Assembly: GCF_000499845.2 (NCBI RefSeq)
Contig: NC_023754.2
Span: 21,702,111-21,766,110, forward strand
Direction of reading: 5' to 3'
DNA length: 64,000 nucleotides
From: Phaseolus vulgaris
Lineage: Eukaryota > Streptophyta > Magnoliopsida > Fabales > Fabaceae
This document shows, in pieces, positions 49,056-58,844 of this stretch (positions are counted from its first letter, which is position 1; each line of letters begins with the position of its first letter). The translations under genes were made by a program, and so were the position numbers. Below the pieces are notes generated by a model. That model saw only the letters and a program-made list of their open reading frames with translations. It was not told where the DNA came from and made no database searches.

Positions 49056-49814
49056 ACTAATGTTGCTTTTGCTTGAGCTACATAGGGATACTTGGAAGAG
49101 TCTGCTCAAGTGCCATCAAATAGCCATGAAAGGCTGGGAGATTCAATTGCTTGGGGGGGCTGCACTATTATTTATTTGCTTGGGCAGCAGCTGCATTTTG
49201 AGCTCTTTGACTTTTCATATCAGATCCTCAATATCGCAGAAGTGGAGGCTATATCTGTTATGCAAACACATAAGAACTCACAATTTGCTGTCCAGGTTTA
49301 TTTTTCTTCTTCAAATCACCCAAAATAATACTTGCTATGTTTACATAAGCATTGTCTATCGGTAAAACTACTGCTTTCTTTATTGCCCACACTTCACGCA
49401 AACATTATAGAAATGTTTTCCGTCTTGCTGAACTATTTATTCTTCTTTACTGCATTTTATATGGATGTCGTATCAGATGTTTTAACAATAACCAAATGGT
49501 TACTAGTTATGAAGAAGCTGCGACCTGATAGTGCTATTTAAATTCCAGGTCCTCGCGGCATAAGGCGCGATGGTTTTCTTTGTGTACTACTTAAATAACA
49601 TTTATTTTTCTTTTAATAGGGATGGGAAGCCTTATTGGAAGCAATGAAAAAAGCTAGGAGATTAAATAACCATGTATTCTCTATGCTTAAAGCACGTTGC
49701 CCCCTTGAAGAAAAGACAGCTTGTGCTATTAAGCAAAGTGGTGCTCCTATACATCGTATAAAATTTGATAACACAGTCTCAGCATTTGAAACACTGCCGC
49801 AGAAAGGTGCTTAA
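18841..49814 (+). CDS. PIR: PIR/SRA1 (PIROGI/KLUNKER), SCAR/WAVE complex subunit
   Basis: The plant CYFIP/SRA1 homologue, which binds active ROP/Rac GTPase and relays it through SCAR/WAVE to ARP2/3 actin nucleation. The 30 coding exons are: 18841-18894, 19355-19427, 19561-19625, 19697-19774, 20190-20309, 20408-20478, 20564-20656, 22678-22747, 22919-22983, 23512-23707, 23858-24009, 24584-24677, 24806-24997, 25683-25894, 27800-27947, 28429-28597, 29472-29548, 30203-30373, 30924-31000, 31094-31196, 32071-32190, 32296-32439, 32647-32790, 33346-33489, 34302-34389, 35026-35153, 35957-36164, 48689-48861, 49086-49295, 49620-49814. They join in phase to 1277 residues, matching family length (about 1280), from MAVPVEEAIAALSTF to FETLPQKGA. 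An ATG also lies at 18838; 18841 gives the family start. The N-terminal third corresponds to the Rac-binding DUF1394-type region and the rest to the FragX_IP domain. Introns 9 and 11 look U12-type. Intron 27 holds an antisense gypsy element. Legume PIR and NAP1 are known to be needed for rhizobial infection threads; any such role here is inferred. Confidence 0.95.
20657..22677 (+). other. PIR intron 7, holding a TRIM array
   Basis: A 2.0-kb GT-AG intron whose central part (21113-21676) is occupied by tandem TRIM-like sequence. The remainder is AT-rich and without other recognised features. Confidence 0.7.
21113..21676 (+). mobile_element. TRIM-like retroelement, tandem LTR/internal array
   Basis: Two LTR-like copies start TGTTGGAGATCTCA at 21359 and TGTTGAAAATCTCACA at 21613, each continuing with an ACTAGAGATTnGnCCAATTTAC motif. 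The first is followed at 21483 by TGGTATCAGAG, the primer-binding motif complementary to initiator tRNA-Met. The short internal part (21483-21612) is repeated upstream at about 21225-21358; both share the order AAGGTTTRATGGACCTAT, CCACCCG, ATATCTAG and ATGCACGAG. At 21113-21160 there is a fragment resembling the LTR end in the opposite orientation. The order internal-LTR-PBS-internal-LTR with no coding capacity fits a tandem TRIM. Confidence 0.72.
22984..23511 (+). other. PIR intron 9: U12-type GT-AG intron
   Basis: The donor reads GTATCCTGT, close to the U12 consensus RTATCCTTT. The branch region reads TCCTTGAC (23495-23502), close to TTCCTTRAC, with the predicted branch A at 23501, 10 nt before the intron end. 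The acceptor is AG. The junction restores Asn (AA/T) in the reading frame. No polypyrimidine tract is needed, and none is strong next to the acceptor. The call rests on consensus matching alone. Confidence 0.8.
24010..24583 (+). other. PIR intron 11: U12-type AT-AC intron
   Basis: No GT-AG pair joins exons 11 and 12 while keeping the conserved protein. A donor ATATCCTCC at 24010 and an acceptor ending in AC at 24582-24583 do. They give ...REAQEY then QRHYLIINHIGA across a GA/A codon split. The branch motif CTTGAC is at 24569-24574, with its A at 24573, 10 nt from the intron end. These are the hallmarks of the AT-AC class spliced by the U12 spliceosome. Confidence 0.85.
25110..25440 (+). repeat. 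Degenerate duplication inside PIR intron 13
   Basis: Two diverged direct copies lie about 181 bp apart. Landmarks are CCAATATT followed by TAATTTTTTATTTGT, then GCAATTC, then CAGTGGTGTTGATAC (at about 25200 and 25380), and lastly a stretch like TTGAnTTAGC. Origin unknown. Confidence 0.6.
26970..27290. mobile_element. Possible hAT-type MITE in PIR intron 14
   Basis: Inverted ends are seen as ATTAGGTTATCTTCAATGTA (from 26976) against the inverse of ATTAGGGCATCTCTATTGTA (to 27290), about 14 of 20 identical. This resembles the GGGCATCTCCAATG ends common in plant hAT-like MITEs. The 9-mer AAAATATTA occurs on both flanks (26961-26969 and 27291-27299), but on the left it is six bases away from the TIR, so the target duplication is uncertain. 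Confidence 0.4.
33239..33298. repeat. (AC)n(AT)n compound microsatellite
   Basis: About twelve AC units run directly into AT units (33239-33279), and a second short AT run follows at 33287-33298. The site is in PIR intron 23, just upstream of exon 24 (33346). Confidence 0.9.
37221..38304 (-). repeat. 3' LTR of the gypsy element, with internal duplication
   Basis: It begins TGTTCCTGTCG like the other LTR and ends TACACA at 38304, next to the PPT. A 181-bp block (37996-38176) inside it repeats 38242-38422 with a 246-bp period. That block spans the LTR end, the PPT and adjacent internal sequence, so a second LTR/PPT junction (LTR end at 38058) lies within the LTR. Confidence 0.85.
38305..38319 (-). 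other. Polypurine tract
   Basis: The minus strand reads CAAGACTGGGGGACT directly before the 3' LTR start TGTGTACC. A copy with one fewer G lies at about 38059-38072 in the duplicated block. Confidence 0.75.
38858..40731 (+). pseudogene. Antisense extra ORF of the Tat element (putative gypsy-type transposase family)
   Basis: Opposite in strand to gag-pol and same strand as PIR. The first part (38858-39287) starts at an ATG and has a globular Trp/Phe-rich sequence (YPWASDKLL, FYQTVFKRIGQRLPFTNFE). The reading frame shifts near 39287 and continues to 39740. After a gap a Pro/Ser/Thr-rich linker follows (39796-40281). A helical, coiled-coil-like segment comes last (40393-40731). Order and landmarks fit the family annotated in plants as putative gypsy-type transposon protein (Transposase_28), often encoded antisense near the 3' LTR of Tat elements. 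The gaps may be introns or decay. No function is established. Confidence 0.7.
40931..41470. repeat. Degenerate minisatellite in the 3' region of the gypsy element
   Basis: Six copies of a unit with CTTGGTGCCCACGCCCGAGGAG followed by GTTTCGTCCTCGGTGTGTCTAAACACC start near 40931, 41016, 41128, 41213, 41291 and 41401. Spacing is 78 to 112 bp. Such arrays before the 3' LTR are common in Tat elements. Short frames across it are shadows. Confidence 0.78.
41643..42770 (-). pseudogene. gypsy integrase
   Basis: The zinc-binding HHCC region (GSHVGGRSLASKVVRAGFYWPT, then C-x-x-C) is at 42492-42770. The catalytic core follows: first Asp in HTWGIDILGPF, second Asp in LVSDNGT. At the third catalytic position the usual Glu of the HPQTNGQAE motif is Asp (HPQTNRQVDSTN). 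The C-terminal region ends at 41643 without a chromodomain. A TGA lies between the zinc region and core and a TAG lies just after the second Asp. The frame differs from that of RT, so at least one frameshift lies between 43034 and 42770. Confidence 0.85.
43034..43969 (-). pseudogene. gypsy RNase H plus second RNase H (Tat type)
   Basis: The first, element-type RNase H has landmarks YFVSKVLQGPEARYQTLEK and QSFTVVVMTDLPIQ and is interrupted by a TAG at about 43830. A second, complete-looking cellular-type RNase H follows. Its acidic residues are in SMDGSSNQQGSG, QTEYEAL, KSDSQLV and ARVDLLAKLAS. Two RNase H domains in tandem are a known mark of the Tat lineage. The frame is shared with RT and closes at 43034. 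Confidence 0.82.
43970..44887 (-). pseudogene. gypsy reverse transcriptase
   Basis: The RT palm and finger motifs are readable in order: VVLVKKENGKWRMCVDFTDLNKAC, LDAFSRYNQMKM, FMTETCYYCYKVMSFGLKNAGATYQRLMD, and the catalytic box AYVDDMVV. A TAG stop at about 44285 falls just after the catalytic box. The frame then continues through the thumb region (LNPEKCVFGVEAGKFLGFL) to a TGA at about 43970. All stretches share one reading frame with gag. It would copy the element RNA to DNA; the stops make that impossible for this copy. Confidence 0.88.
44945..45892 (-). pseudogene. gypsy aspartic protease region
   Basis: An open stretch of 315 codons in the same frame as gag. The protease core reads VLEDQGSLANVMFW, where families usually have VDxGSSADV; the catalytic Asp and Gly are kept but neighbours differ. 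A second landmark is NSAYNILLGRSSLN. The C-terminal part has four tandem copies of a ten-residue Met-Glu-Glu-Ala-Pro unit encoded by 30-bp repeats at 45021-45125. Stops follow at 44945 and about 44900. Confidence 0.82.
45893..46984 (-). pseudogene. gypsy gag, interrupted
   Basis: The start ATG is at 46984, with a coiled-coil-like Gln/Glu-rich N-terminus. The retrotransposon gag domain follows, with the landmarks MDWFISLPNDHVTSF and SQLFREQYI. A Lys/Arg-rich C-terminal part comes after that. Two in-frame stops interrupt it, one at the 46628 boundary (TAG) and one at about 45935 (TGA). Each is one transition away from a sense codon (Gln, Trp). The frame is otherwise continuous with protease, so gag and pol probably formed one reading frame. 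Gag would form the virus-like particle. Confidence 0.85.
47168..47185 (-). other. Primer-binding site
   Basis: Read on the minus strand, the site begins TGGCGCCCACCGTGGGG two bases inside the 5' LTR. This matches the TGGCGCC-type tRNA primer sites common in plant Tat elements. The exact tRNA is not assigned. Confidence 0.75.
47188..48080 (-). repeat. 5' LTR of the gypsy element
   Basis: 893 bp, flanked inward by the PBS. It matches 37221 onward closely over the first 750 bases. Near its outer end it carries a tandem copy of a CCGGTCAACGCCC motif and lacks the duplicated block seen in the other LTR. Confidence 0.9.
49023..49052. repeat. (TA)n microsatellite
   Basis: A run of about fifteen TA units in PIR intron 28, between exons ending at 48861 and starting at 49086. 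Confidence 0.9.
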
Positions 49815-51921
49815 ACGAGTAGTCTGGTTGTAGGCTTCCTGCAAATTCTGTCCCCTGTTCCCTGTATTTGTGTTGTTGTATGTATATGTTTCATGAGCTG
49901 AGTTTCTATGCAAAGGTGGCAACAATTTTTAAAATATTGCTGTCAGAGTACAGCTGTAGTGGAACTCAGTCAGTTGGCGGTTATAACTATCACTTGCTAT
50001 TAGTTATAAGCTTGTTGTATAAACTCGTTACTCTACCTATAAAGAGTAATTCAATTGGAGATTAATTTTGTTTTTTTCTGCCTTTTCTTTTTCTCCAAAC
50101 TCTCCCTTCAATTCTTTGTTTATCTGACACCTCTCGTGGTAACAAAGTGGTAACAAAGCTAGCTCTCAAGAAATGGTAATATCTATGAATCCAACCACCA
50201 TACAATTCACTCTTCAAACCATCTCTAGTGCAATTTCATTCAAGTTTAATCAAGGTAACCTTCCTTCGAAGCAACGTGTGAATGATCAGGGGATTTAGGT
50301 TGCATCAGTATCAAATAAAAACTCTTTTCATTGTTATTAGAAATGAGAAATATAATTATGGAATTTTAGATTTTATTTGAATAGTCAATTTTTTTATAAA
50401 AAAAAAATAGACGTCTTTTTAGTAGTCATTTGATAACTAATGCATATATCAGATGAAAACTCTTTCTATTGTTAAAAAAATTATAAATATATATTGTGAG
50501 AACCTATTTGAACAGTTAATATTAAAAGAAAATAAGGCATGTTAATGAGAATATAAAAGGTAAAAGGAATTGATCATAATATACAAGTACAATCATGAGT
50601 GGATTATCAATATTGTTTTAATTAGTTTTGATCTTAATCATCTTTTTGAAGTAGAAATTTGAGATTTGCTTTGCTCACTCTCATTTCTCATTTGATGAAG
50701 TTTCATTATATCATATATAAATTATCACGATTAGAAGATAAATATGCACGATTCTTAAGTTATTATGTCACATTTAACTAGTATTTAGTCCTAACAATTC
50801 ATGCGAGTGGGTTATATGACTCAAATTTATAGTTCTTATTTTTTAAATAACTAATACTTTCCACATAATGTACTCTCATAAATACGCTGTTAGTGTAAGA
50901 AATGCAACAATACGATAACAATTATTTAGATTAAAACTAATTTACAACCTAATTATAAACTGATTTTAGGACACTATTAACTTCATTATTATCATTGGTT
51001 GATAATTTTGTCCGCTTATTTTTATTGGAAATTCTACATCAACGAGTGTAAACATTTCATATATTATATAAGAAACATTTAATATATTATATAAGTTACG
51101 AATCTTATTTTATATATAATTTGATTTTATAAGGTTGAGTTAAACTTAAATCAATTTCTTAATATATATATATATATATATTTAATTAGTTATTAATTAT
51201 TAGTTATTTGATTAATGTAATTTTAGTGAACATTTAAAATAAAATTTCAAAATGTATTCTTTTTAAATATTTATAGAACAATATTATCGTCAGTTTGGTT
51301 TTGCTATAATCTTTTATGCGTTCATTTTTTATTTTTTTATTTCACATAATTAAATTTGTAGTTTCTTTTTTAACATGTTTGTGTGAATAGTTTAGGAACT
51401 AAAAAAATAAAATATATAGTATTGTTTTAATTTTCTCAAATTGTTAAATTCTTTTTCTTTAAAAGATTTTACTATATAGTATATGATTTATTTAGTTCAC
51501 CAAACATTAATAATACATTTAAGATGAAGGCACATTTTACAACAACCCAGTCAGAATATTAAAGAAGGAAGTAATTTTAAACACATGATAGGTTTTGATT
51601 AAAAGGAAAATATTTATAATTCTTGATAGAGAAGTAATCATATTTAAGACATTAACTTCATGGCAAGATGTGGCAAGATGTTAAATATGGGGATCTCTTG
51701 TTGTAGACAGTAATCATTTAATAGTGATTTTGTCAGTTTATATCATTGACTAAGTTCTTTAATTACAAGGAATAAGTTCCAGATTCTGCATTCCTTAAAA
51801 ACCTGTTTGTTTGTTGTGCTAACTAATATAGGTAGAAGCAAATAAAAAGAACATTCATAATTATTGCATTCCCGTGTGCTCCAATTTGATTCACGCGCTC
51901 ATTACACTCCAGCCTTTGATA
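49815..51921. other. Intergenic: PIR 3' region and AT-rich DNA
   Basis: The first 250-300 bases are the likely PIR 3' UTR. The rest is AT-rich. It includes a short TRIM-LTR-like fragment at about 51110-51160 and a (TA)n run at 51163-51180. No gene is supported. Confidence 0.55.
51110..51160 (+). repeat. TRIM LTR fragment
   Basis: The stretch around AAGGTTGAGTTAAACTTAAA followed by TTTCTTAATA matches the 3' part of the LTR in the intron 7 array (GAGGTTGAGTTAGGCTTAAA, then CTTCTTAAT). It is a short remnant only. Confidence 0.5.
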
Positions 51922-51944
51922 TGGGCTGGGCTGGGCCGGGCCCA
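51922..51944 (+). promoter_or_regulatory. Site II (TGGGCY) cluster upstream of the U-box gene
   Basis: Three overlapping TGGGCT/TGGGCC motifs plus an inverse GGGCCCA lie within 23 bp, about 330 bp before the ATG at 52278. Site II motifs bind TCP factors and are common in promoters active in growing tissue. Function here is inferred. Confidence 0.5.
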
Positions 51945-52277
51945 GTGGGTCGATGGCGTGTCGTTATAACTATCTTTTTTTATCTATTTATTTATTATTA
52001 GAGTTATCACTCTACCACGCTACACGGTATCTGCACTCTGCACACGCGCACTCGCGCACTCGCAGAGAAAAAGAAAGAGAGAGTTAAATTGTGTGTCGTG
52101 TTGTGAGGCATGACATGACAGGGACAGAGACAAGAGACACATTGCTTACTGTTTATAATTTCGTTAACTGTCATCATTCTGATACAGAAGAGAAGAGAAG
52201 AGAAGAGAGAATTTTCAGTTGTTTGAATTAGGAAGAAAGAAAAAGGGAATGAATTTGGAGAGTTAGTAGGAATAGTG

Positions 52278-53749
52278 ATGGCGAAGAGGGAGCGAGTCAG
52301 AGGAGTGTCGGCGTCGGAATTGAAGGAGAGGTTGAGGGAATTGGTGAAGGCCATCGTGGACTCCGACGACTACACGGTGGAAGCCGCCGACGAAGCCATC
52401 GCCACCCTTTCGGCTCTCAAACATTTTAAGTCTCCAAACTCTTTGGACGACTTTCCCCTTCCTCCCGAATTTCGATGCCCCATTTCAACCCAGTTGATGA
52501 CGGATCCCGTTATCTTATCCACCGGCCAGGTTAGGTTATTCCCTCTTTTCAATTTCAATTTCATTTTTTTCTGTTAGTGCTGAGTGTTTATAGTTTATTG
52601 ACACTGAGTGGTGAATGATTGTGTGTGTGCTTTTTTATGTGTTTTAATTTCTTTGTATTGCTGCTTCAGACTTATGATAGGCCATTCATTCAGAGGTGGT
52701 TGAAAGAGGGCCACAGAACGTGTCCACAGACCCAGCAGGTCTTGTCTCACTCAATTTTAACACCTAATTACTTGGTCCGAGACATGATTGTGCAGTGGTG
52801 TAGGGACCGTGGAATTGAGCTTCCTAAACCTGTTAATGACATTGATGAAGTGGTAACTAATGCGGATAGGAACCATTTGAATTCGTTGCTTCGCAAGTTG
52901 TCATTGTCTGTTTCTGATCAGAAACAAGCTGCTAAGGAGCTGCGCCTTTTGACAAAGCGAATGCCTTCGATTCGAATTCTTGCTGGGGAGTCCAGTGATG
53001 TGATTCCCCAATTGCTGAGTCCATTATCATCGCCCGGCACGGCTTCTGCTGACCCTGATCTCCACGAGGACTTGATCACTACGGTTCTCAATCTCTCTAT
53101 CCATGATGATAACAAGAAGGGCTTTGCAGAGGATCCTGCAGTGATTTCTCTGCTTATTGATGCCTTGAAAAGTGGAACAATTCAAACGAGGAGCAATGCT
53201 GCTGCTGCTATTTTCACATTGTCCGCGCTTGATTCCAACAAACACATCATTGGAAAATCCGGGGCTATCAAGCATTTGCTTGAGCTTTTGGATGAGGGAC
53301 AGCCATTGGCCATGAAAGATGCTGCTTCAGCCATATTTAACCTTTGTCTTGTACACGAGAATAAAGGGAGGACAGTGCGAGATGGGGCCGTTCGGGTTAT
53401 TCTGAAGAAGATGATGGACCACATTCTGGTTGATGAGTTGTTGGCTATACTGGCACTCCTATCCAGTCATCCCAGGGCTATTGAAGAAATGGGTGATCTA
53501 GGTGCTGTTCCTTTGTTATTGAGGATTATTAGGGAGAGCACATCGGAGAGGAGCAAGGAAAATTGTGTTGCAATTCTGTATACAATCTGTTTTAGTGATA
53601 GAACAAAGTTGAAGGAAATTAGAGAAGAAGAAAAAGCAAATGGTACACTGTTAAATCTTGCACAATGTGGAACTTCAAGGGCAAAAAGGAAGGCTAACGG
53701 TATTCTTGAAAGGCTTAATAGATCCCCCTACTTAACACACACTGCTTAG
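52278..53749 (+). CDS. PUB9: U-box/armadillo E3 ubiquitin ligase, PUB9-like
   Basis: A plant U-box protein of 443 residues in two exons, 52278-52529 and 52670-53749, separated by a short GT-AG intron inside the U-box. The U-box runs from about residue 63 (PPEFRCPISTQLMTDPVIL-STGQ) to residue 137 (TYDRPFIQRWL, HRTCPQTQQVL, TPNYLVRDMIVQWC). It recruits the E2 enzyme. Armadillo-type repeats follow to near the end (for example RSNAAAAIFTLSALDSNK and MKDAASAIFNLC) and would bind the substrate or a receptor kinase. The C-terminus LTHTA and overall colinearity match Arabidopsis PUB9 (460 residues) from memory. The start is the ATG at 52278, the first in the frame after the leader. The 5' leader has an AGAAG repeat (52186-52210). 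Confidence 0.92.
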
Positions 53750-55938
53750 TGAAATTAAACCTCGGGGATTAGGAACCACTCTGTAAATAGTTTTTCTTGT
53801 GTTCTTCTGTACAAGCACAAACCATCTCGGGTAGCTGTAAAAATGGGAAAGAGAAGTTCACATATTATGTACAGAATCTTCACTTACAATCAGGGTGAAT
53901 GAGCAAAGAGTTTGTTACTTATTCCTTTATTTCTTTTCTGTTTGATTCTTTATCCCTTTTGAGAAAGCCCTTTTCTTTTCTTTGCTAAAGTTGCTATATT
54001 CTTCTATTTTCTCATTGCCGGACTGACTGCCCGTGATTGCTGTTTTTGCTGTCTAAATTTGTAAGTATTCTTCACTTGTTTGTCGCGTAGCCAACCAACT
54101 TTGAGTGCTGACAAAGTGTCTGTTTGTATTTTGTTAGTGGCTCAGTTGTTGTATTTGTGTGTGGTTTTCGTTGCTGGTAACTTGTATCTTACAGCTGAGA
54201 ATTTTTAGTGTGAGGGAGTGGGGTAGGGTAGGGCCTCCTTTTGTTTTCTTTCCCTCGCCAACCACTGAAGAGTGTCGGCACCGTTTTTGTTGCTCTATCT
54301 TTACCCATTACACTTTTACACACCAATTTTGCCCATGCCGCATAGATTTATGAATTGATTATATATATATGACTATCGGTCACGTACGTTCACCTCTAAA
54401 TTGACATGACTGGTATTTTGACTTGTGCGTTTCTTTTTATTCAAATTTATTTTTCAAATTCAGTTCCATGGTGTCACCGACAGTCTAGAATATTTAAAGT
54501 TACTTGGGTCATGCATGCCTAACTATTCAGCATCTTAATCATGTCCTGCCTGCGGGTGCTGACTAACTTGTTATTCCACCGAATATGTTTAGTTAACTTG
54601 TTCCAACCGTCTATCCAAAGGTAGGAAAGAAACAGTGGATTGGTTTGGTCACATAAATCAAGAGTGTTAGGAAAATAAGGACGATTTCAGGCTGAGTACT
54701 GCTGAAATCATGCCTTTCTATATGATAAGGTTCTTTGTGCCTAGAGCTTTTATTTCATTCACTAGTCGCAATGATAATGATTACTTCAATAAAATAATAT
54801 TGCCATTATTGTCGCTTATTATACTAGGTTTGCTGCAAAAGGTTGGTGAGTAGCCTACTCGCAGAATTCAATTATTAAGTCTAAAAGGATGACTAGTTTG
54901 TGGTTCAATTAGAATGATTTTAAACTTTTTTTAGAGCAGTTTTTGGAGGAGCTACTTGTAAGGAACTGTTGCATATAAAGTACCTCCCAGGAGCTCATGT
55001 GGACAGATAAGTATAGGCATCAGCTATTTGTGCTATAAATTCTTTTATATTAATTTCTTTAAAATACGTCTTTAAATAATACATAAGTTAATTCATTTTA
55101 ATTTATGAAATGAATCATTTCATTTTTCTTATTTTCTTTTCTTTACATTATTAATGGAAAATTTATGGATGAGGTTGAATCCCTCCTGACACTTATGCTT
55201 GTGGGGGTAATTCTTCTCTTGGACATTCCTTAACATCCAGAGAATAGTTAAATGGCAGTAAATGAATAAAAGTGGTTGTGGTTGGTAAATTTAGATAGGT
55301 ATATGTTCATTGTTTCGGCATGGAGCATGTGATTAGGGTCCCCGATACTATTAGGAGGGTTTTTCTGCTGTATCTCTTCTCTCTCCCAAAGAAGTAGCAT
55401 ATATGCAGTCCATGTTTAAGCAACTCTCATGAGTTATTTACATATAGGTATTGAAAGGTCGTTCCCGAATTGTGGATACACCAAATTTGAAAAAGATTTC
55501 ATATTTGTGGATAATAATAGTGTAAAGTTGAATTGGAAAGAAGACAAATGCAGATGGAGAGAAGAATTTGGAAGGTCCCTTTCGTGGGCTCTATAAAACG
55601 CCACCCTCTCATCCGGAAAAACTGTTTTTTCTTTTTAGGCAGTCACGGGCTCCACACAACTTGTTCCAAAGTAAACTGTGAACTGAACGCCATTATTTAA
55701 TGGCTGAATATGGTAATTGTGGAATCTCAGGCAATGTAACGCTGTGTCACTTATTTAGCTACTGTCTATAAGATAATGATCACGTCCACAGCCACAACCA
55801 TATCCAGATGTGCGAATTCCTGTCAAAATCACTTCCCTAGGAATCTCATTTAGAGAGTGCTACAAATTGAACTTTCTTATGATTTCTTGAGTTGAAGATT
55901 GTTGATTTTTTACAAGCACCTGAAACATAACCTATTAG

Positions 55939-55983
55939 TTTGTGAACTATGAATTTGTGAACTATGAATTTGTGAACTATGAA
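55939..55983. repeat. 15-bp tandem triplicate
   Basis: Three exact head-to-tail copies of TTTGTGAACTATGAA. Confidence 0.95.
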
Positions 55984-56679
55984 GTGAAACTGTCTTAAGT
56001 ATACCATTTTTCTGAGTCATCTTTTTTAGTTTCTTTGAAGTGGTCCTTAATGTACAGAGTGGACACTTAGTTTTGATATTGACTACCAAATAGCGGAGGA
56101 TGGTACAATCATCAATCACCTATCAACATGCAACACACAAAATGGTCCACAAACATCATTCATTACCTTTTGAATAACTTTTTGTCAACATTTAAAATTA
56201 ATCTACATCTTGCAAGAGAGATTGATATCATAAATGTATACTATTGGATGTGTAGATATAAAGTTTGATATACTGATTCATGAATGTCTCTAAAATACCA
56301 CTTAATAAATTAATAAAAAAAATATTACAGTAAAGAAAAATTTTAATTTTGGTATTCATGTCATTCTTACTGAGAACTTTTTTCTTTAAAACTTGTACAA
56401 TAGTAAACATAGTATAAGGATTTCAATTATCCACACATTCATCCATTCTGATCTTCATCTGAATAGTTTACTTTCCAACTTCTAATATAAAGGGATTTTG
56501 TAACTATTTAAGGAAATTATGACCTCAGTAAAATAAAAAATAAGAAACACATCAGAAAACGTGTGAAAAGAAAATCATCAAATATATAAATAGAAAAAAA
56601 AAACTATTATATCCGTAGTAAAAGGCAAATTATTCCTACACCATATCAATTTTAATTTGCAGTAAAACGAAAATGTCAC

Positions 56680-56945
56680 GAAAATGATCTTAAATAAAAT
56701 GAGGGTATGGATAAAAAATATTTTGGAATTTCTTTCCAGAATATATTTGTGAATAAATTTCTGAATTTCATAAATTCTTTTTCAAAATATATTTTCAGAT
56801 TTTGTGTTCCAAATTTCTTTTCTGAAATATATATTTTTTATTTTGGATTTACTTTTTCAGAATGAAATTTTAATTTTTGAATTCCAAATTTTTAAATCCA
56901 AAATAGAGGATAATTTTAGAAAATTTAAAATATGATAGGTGCAGA
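56680..56945 (+). repeat. Dispersed AT-rich repeat, copy 2
   Basis: The partner of 5270-5600 in the same orientation. It opens with GATCTTAAATAAAATGAGGG and closes with a block like GGATAATTTTAGAAAATTTAA. Confidence 0.55.
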
Positions 56946-58721
56946 TTAAAATTTGTATGGTGCAAAAAGAATTAGCCGTACTAAAACACTTCGGACCCAA
57001 TTCAGCCCTATAAGCCCAGATTGCAAGCCCAATTTAATGTAGTTACAGTTGTCTAGAGAAAAAATAATAAGGTTGTCATATTTGGTATAAATTTTGAAAA
57101 TTATTCTCAGTACTGTTTATTTCCAAGAATATAAAATACGTGTATTTGTTTTACTAACTAAAATGTAATATTTTACGGAAACGGGTGTTATTTTCTTCAA
57201 TAACTACAAAATCTTATTTCATTCTTCTATCTTTTTTCTTCTTTCACTTTTATTTTTAATTGTTTAATTCTTTTATCATTAATAAATATCAGTAAAATAT
57301 ATTCACGAAATAATACTTTAATACATATCATTCATGAAGTAATACTCTATAAATTGATATTCTGTTTTAGATTATTTAACTATCACAGTAACTAAATATA
57401 TTTTTAATAATTTTTAGAGTTAAAAACGTGAGAAAAAAATCCTAGATTAGCACATACATATTCTATCGGACCTTCATTATTATTAGACAAGAGATTTCTG
57501 GTTTTAACTCGTTCTTCTGTCAAGTATTTGTAAATAATGGAAACTTTCAAACACTCAGATCCATGCAAAAAATTTTATTGTTAAATTCAAAAGTTAATTG
57601 AGTTTTCAGTTAGGAGCACATAAAGGGTTTAATATTTGATTAAAACACTATGGTGCTGCTATTATCTTGCTCAAAATCAAATTTCAGTTCCAATTTTTAA
57701 TATCATAAATGTGATATTTTTAATTGAGATTTTATTCAAAAGAATTTCTCTCTTTAAGTATTAAAAAAAAATATATTATCAATTGAGTTTTTAATGTTAA
57801 ATTTTTTCATTAACTAAGTGACGTTATTATTATTATGCACCATCATCTTATTTACTTGTCTCTAAGTTTTATTGAATATGATGTTTTAATAAAATTTTAG
57901 TTAATACAAGAGGACAATAAACTTTTATTACTTTCATTGAAAACAAGTGTTGGATAAAAAGACTTGCCACCTACATTAAAAGTAGTGATGGCGATAGTTC
58001 CCCTTAGTTTATGTAGGTAACATAAAATTCATCAAAGAGCATGACAATCTCATTATCCAATATATTTTCAATTAAAACAATAAAAATCACTTGTCATTTT
58101 ACATTAGGAACATTATTGTTTTATATTAAACTTATAACCTCGCATTTCTTAACACATGAAGACCAAATATAACAACAATGTCACCCAGTTAATAAAAAAA
58201 AATGATAAAAATTAAATTGAAAAGTATAAAAATTTTAAGTACTCGATAAACAATTTTTTTTACAAAAACTTAACTAGAGATACTTAAATTGATAAGAGAC
58301 TTAAAACTTAATTAAGCGTAGATTCAAATAGATATTCATGGATTTGAACTTAATTATGTACATTGTGAAGTTAAAAATACATTAATAACCACAATCACTT
58401 AAAAAAACACAAACATGCATGTTATGATATAAATATTTAAACATTAATAGGGTTGAATTAATTGAAGTTAAGAATACTCTTTGGTTCAGAGTATTAATTC
58501 ACTTAGGTTTAGAAAATTTATCAAGATGCAAAAATAAGAGATTATAACATAATCTACTAAAAAGGTTGAAGTCATTTTAATTGATGGAACTATCTCTTCT
58601 CCCATACACTCCTCTCTTTTGTTTTATTTCCTTCTTTAGATATCATCCAAATCCAAGCTTTCACCATTGGTCTCCTCAAAAGTTTTAAACTATTCATTTT
58701 TTATCCTTCTATCAACTTATA

Positions 58722-58811
58722 TGTTGGAGATCTACGCTCACTATAGATAAAGACATCTCATAATATATAAATGACATGCACATGAGTCATTTTTGTAAGA
58801 TTAAGTTAGGT
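58722..58811 (+). repeat. Degenerate TRIM LTR
   Basis: It begins TGTTGGAGATCTACGCTCAC and continues with TATAGATAAAGACATCTCA and later TAAGATTAAGTTAGG. These are the landmarks of the TRIM LTR in PIR intron 7 (TGTTGGAGATCTCA, ACTAGAGATT, GAGGTTGAGTTAGG). No primer-binding motif follows, so this is a solo or broken copy. Confidence 0.55.
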
Positions 58812-58844
58812 GATTGAAGGGTTTTGGAAGGTTAGGACGGGGTT

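Larger units (their letters stand above)
53750..58721. other. Intergenic AT-rich DNA
   Basis: After the U-box gene 3' UTR this 5-kb stretch has no supported gene. It contains a 15-bp tandem triplicate (55939-55983) and a dispersed repeat copy (56680-56945). Two AGCCCA motifs near 57015-57035 have no gene beside them. Confidence 0.55.

Noticed and set aside
52007..52354. 115-codon minus-strand frame over the U-box gene start
   Set aside because: It is the complement of the 5' UTR and first exon of the U-box gene, with no supporting features.
57010..57040. Two AGCCCA (inverse site II) motifs in intergenic DNA
   Set aside because: No gene, TATA box or open frame follows within reach, so a promoter cannot be supported.
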